Source of the DNA: Candidatus Limivicinus faecipullorum
Lineage (GTDB): Bacteria; Bacillota; Clostridia; Oscillospirales; Oscillospiraceae
DNA length: 7,563 nt
Assembly: GCA_018711755.1 (NCBI GenBank)
Contig: DVHY01000194.1
Location: 1-7,563, forward strand
Reading direction: 5' to 3'
A program made the position numbers and the translations under genes. This document shows, piece after piece, positions 6,515 to 7,563 of the stretch. How positions within the stretch are numbered: position 1 is the first letter of the stretch; each line of letters begins with the position of its first letter. Below the pieces are notes generated by a model. That model searched no databases and was not told where the DNA came from. It saw nothing but the letters and a program-made list of their open reading frames with translations.

Positions 6515-7261
6515 TTATCTTATGCGTATATTTTTCCAGTAGTTCAGGGTATGGAACTGGCGCTCCGTCTGGGCCAGCAGGTATCTCTCCGCGGCGGAGC
6601 TCAGACGCAGCAAAGCCGCCGGGGATAGGCGGAAAGAAAACAGCTGCTTTGCCGGGGCGGAGACTATATAGCGCAGGGCCCTCAGGGAGTCCGGGCAGAG
6701 AGGGGCATATTCCCCCTTGCCGTCGTCACAGCGGCGGCAGCACACACAGCCCTCGTACAGCTTCAATATTGGCTCTTCCGGCTCCTCGTCTCCGCAGACG
6801 CGGCAGCTCTTCAGCTCGGGCTCGTAGCCCGCCAGGCACATGAGCCGCAGCTCAAAGGCGGCCTTTATCTGCTCAGGGCTATAGAGCTTATTGCTCAGGG
6901 CATAGAGGGAGTTGAGGCCCAGCTGCAAGAGAGCGGCGTCGGGCTGGTCCTCCACGCTGAGAGACTCCAGGCACTCGGCAAAATAGCAGCCCAGAGCGAA
7001 ATTCTCAATATCCCCCCGCAGCCCGGTGAAGGGCTCCTTTATCACCGCCTCGTTCACCGTCCACTTACCCCGGTTCCCGAACAGGGTCAGCTCCGAATAG
7101 GTGAGCTGCTGGGTGGCGGCGGACATGCGGCTGCCCTTCCTCAAAGCGCCCCGGGCTTTCACGCTTATTTTGCCCTCGGCGGAAGTGAGCAGGGTTAGGA
7201 TGCGGTCGGCCTCCTTATAGCGCACCTCCCTCAGCACCAGGGCGTCGGTTGTCGTAAACAT
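6515..7261 (-). CDS. recO: DNA repair protein RecO
   Basis: RecO helps RecR load RecA onto SSB-coated single-stranded DNA and anneals complementary strands, in recombinational repair of gaps. The 248-residue product has the family's normal length. The N-terminal OB-fold region is recognisable by ALVLREVRYKEADRILTL (7-24) and the segment KGSRMSAATQQLTYSELTLF (42-61). A helical domain follows, with a zinc-finger-like cysteine set: C153-x2-C156 and a second cluster of Cys172, 174, 175 and 178, of which C175-x2-C178 fits best. AGAGGGG at 7275-7269 is 7 bases from the ATG and abuts the yqzL stop. The 13-base gap to yqzL and 12-base gap to mutS2 argue for a single transcript. Its place after era and yqzL matches the order seen in many Firmicutes. 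Confidence 0.95.
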   Translation of the reverse strand: MFTTTDALVLREVRYKEADRILTLLTSAEGKISVKARGALRKGSRMSAATQQLTYSELTLFGNRGKWTVNEAVIKEPFTGLRGDIENFALGCYFAECLESLSVEDQPDAALLQLGLNSLYALSNKLYSPEQIKAAFELRLMCLAGYEPELKSCRVCGDEEPEEPILKLYEGCVCCRRCDDGKGEYAPLCPDSLRALRYIVSAPAKQLFSFRLSPAALLRLSSAAERYLLAQTERQFHTLNYWKNIRIR

Positions 7262-7274
7262 TTATGTACCCCTC

Positions 7275-7424
7275 TCAGCAGCGGGCCTGGGGCATGTCCT
7301 GCCCCGGCCGGTCTATGTTTTGGGCGGCTCTCTTTTTCTCCGCTTTACAGGCGGCTTTGTACAGCAGATAGTACACCGGGTCTCCGGTTTGGCTGAAAGC
7401 CTGCCAGATGGGGTCCTTCTTCAT
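7275..7424 (-). CDS. yqzL: YqzL-family small protein of unknown function
   Basis: This 49-residue product begins MKKDPIWQAFSQTGDP and continues VYYLLYKAACKAEKK. A tryptophan close to the N-terminus, then FSQTG, then a YLL(Y/F)K helix is the pattern I recall for the YqzL family, which has no established biochemical role. The gene lies between era and recO, exactly where yqzL sits in Bacillus, and this synteny is the main support because the protein is so short. I chose the ATG at 7424-7422, with AGAGG at 7436-7432, 7 bases upstream. An in-frame ATG at 7466 would add 14 residues but would place that binding site inside the gene and has none of its own. No signal peptide or membrane helix is visible. 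The C-terminal tail is polar and carries a terminal Cys. Confidence 0.8.
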   Translation of the reverse strand: MKKDPIWQAFSQTGDPVYYLLYKAACKAEKKRAAQNIDRPGQDMPQARC

Positions 7425-7506
7425 ATTACCACCTCTGCCTTTATTATCTGCAAAGGCGGCGGACATTAAAGCTGGGAAAATTTTTATGAATAATCAGGCC
7501 GGTCCC

Positions 7507-7563
7507 CTATTGCTCGGTAAAGCCGAAGTTCCGCAGCTGGGCCATGGAGTCCCGCCAGTTTTC
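7507..7563 (-). CDS. era: GTPase Era, C-terminal 18 codons only (cut by window edge)
   Basis: The minus strand is open from the window edge to a TAG at 7509-7507, encoding ENWRDSMAQLRNFGFTEQ. A (K/N)WR segment followed by L(R/K)xFG(F/Y) close to the stop is typical of the C-terminus of Era, the GTPase that binds the 3' end of 16S rRNA through a KH domain and helps 30S maturation. The order era-yqzL-recO is common in Firmicutes and supports the call. The GTPase motifs lie outside the window, so the assignment depends on the tail and the neighbours. Confidence 0.82.
   Translation of the reverse strand, partial: ENWRDSMAQLRNFGFTEQ

Noticed and set aside
7425..7466. Upstream ATG for the YqzL-type protein
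   Set aside because: No ribosome binding site precedes it, and the extra 14 residues cover the binding site of the downstream ATG; the shorter product matches the family length.
7425..7506. Possible promoter or hairpin between era and yqzL (GATAAT with CCTTT/AAAGG arms)
   Set aside because: No -35 box stands at a suitable distance, and the 5-bp arms with a 9-base loop lack a T-tract. The 82-base gap fits a simple operon spacer.

Overview
This window is a compact stretch of bacterial chromosome with every convincing gene on the minus strand, so transcription runs from position 7563 down to 1. The era-yqzL-recO order, the mutS2 gene, an HPr with the Ser46 regulatory site and strong AGGAGG-type ribosome binding sites all point to a Firmicute. 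The HPr sequence and the GC-rich coding DNA suggest a Clostridia member, perhaps Oscillospiraceae-like; this is an inference from memory of family sequences. No phage, insertion sequence, CRISPR, tRNA or rRNA signal was seen, and no gap between genes exceeds about 125 bases.

In transcription order the layout is as follows. The last 18 codons of era (cut by the right edge) are followed by a 49-residue YqzL-family protein, then recO (recombination mediator) and mutS2 (ATPase with Smr nuclease domain), packed closely enough to be one transcript. A 123-base gap holds a clear sigma-A-type promoter for ptsH, the HPr phosphocarrier. A perfect 15-bp hairpin terminator follows ptsH. A second tight cluster then begins: a ten-helix EamA/DMT transporter, uvrC (excision nuclease subunit), rsmD (16S rRNA methyltransferase) and coaD (phosphopantetheine adenylyltransferase, cut by the left edge). 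The uvrC/rsmD and rsmD/coaD junctions overlap and are probably translationally coupled.

Functionally the window groups DNA repair (RecO, MutS2, UvrC) with ribosome maturation or surveillance (Era, RsmD and possibly MutS2), plus sugar-transport/carbon signalling (HPr) and coenzyme A synthesis (CoaD). These are conserved housekeeping genes. I found no previously undescribed system. The points most worth checking are a dyad symmetry lying on the ptsH promoter, the lack of a recognisable promoter for the eamA-uvrC-rsmD-coaD cluster just after a strong terminator, and heavy use of the ATA isoleucine codon in otherwise GC-rich genes.
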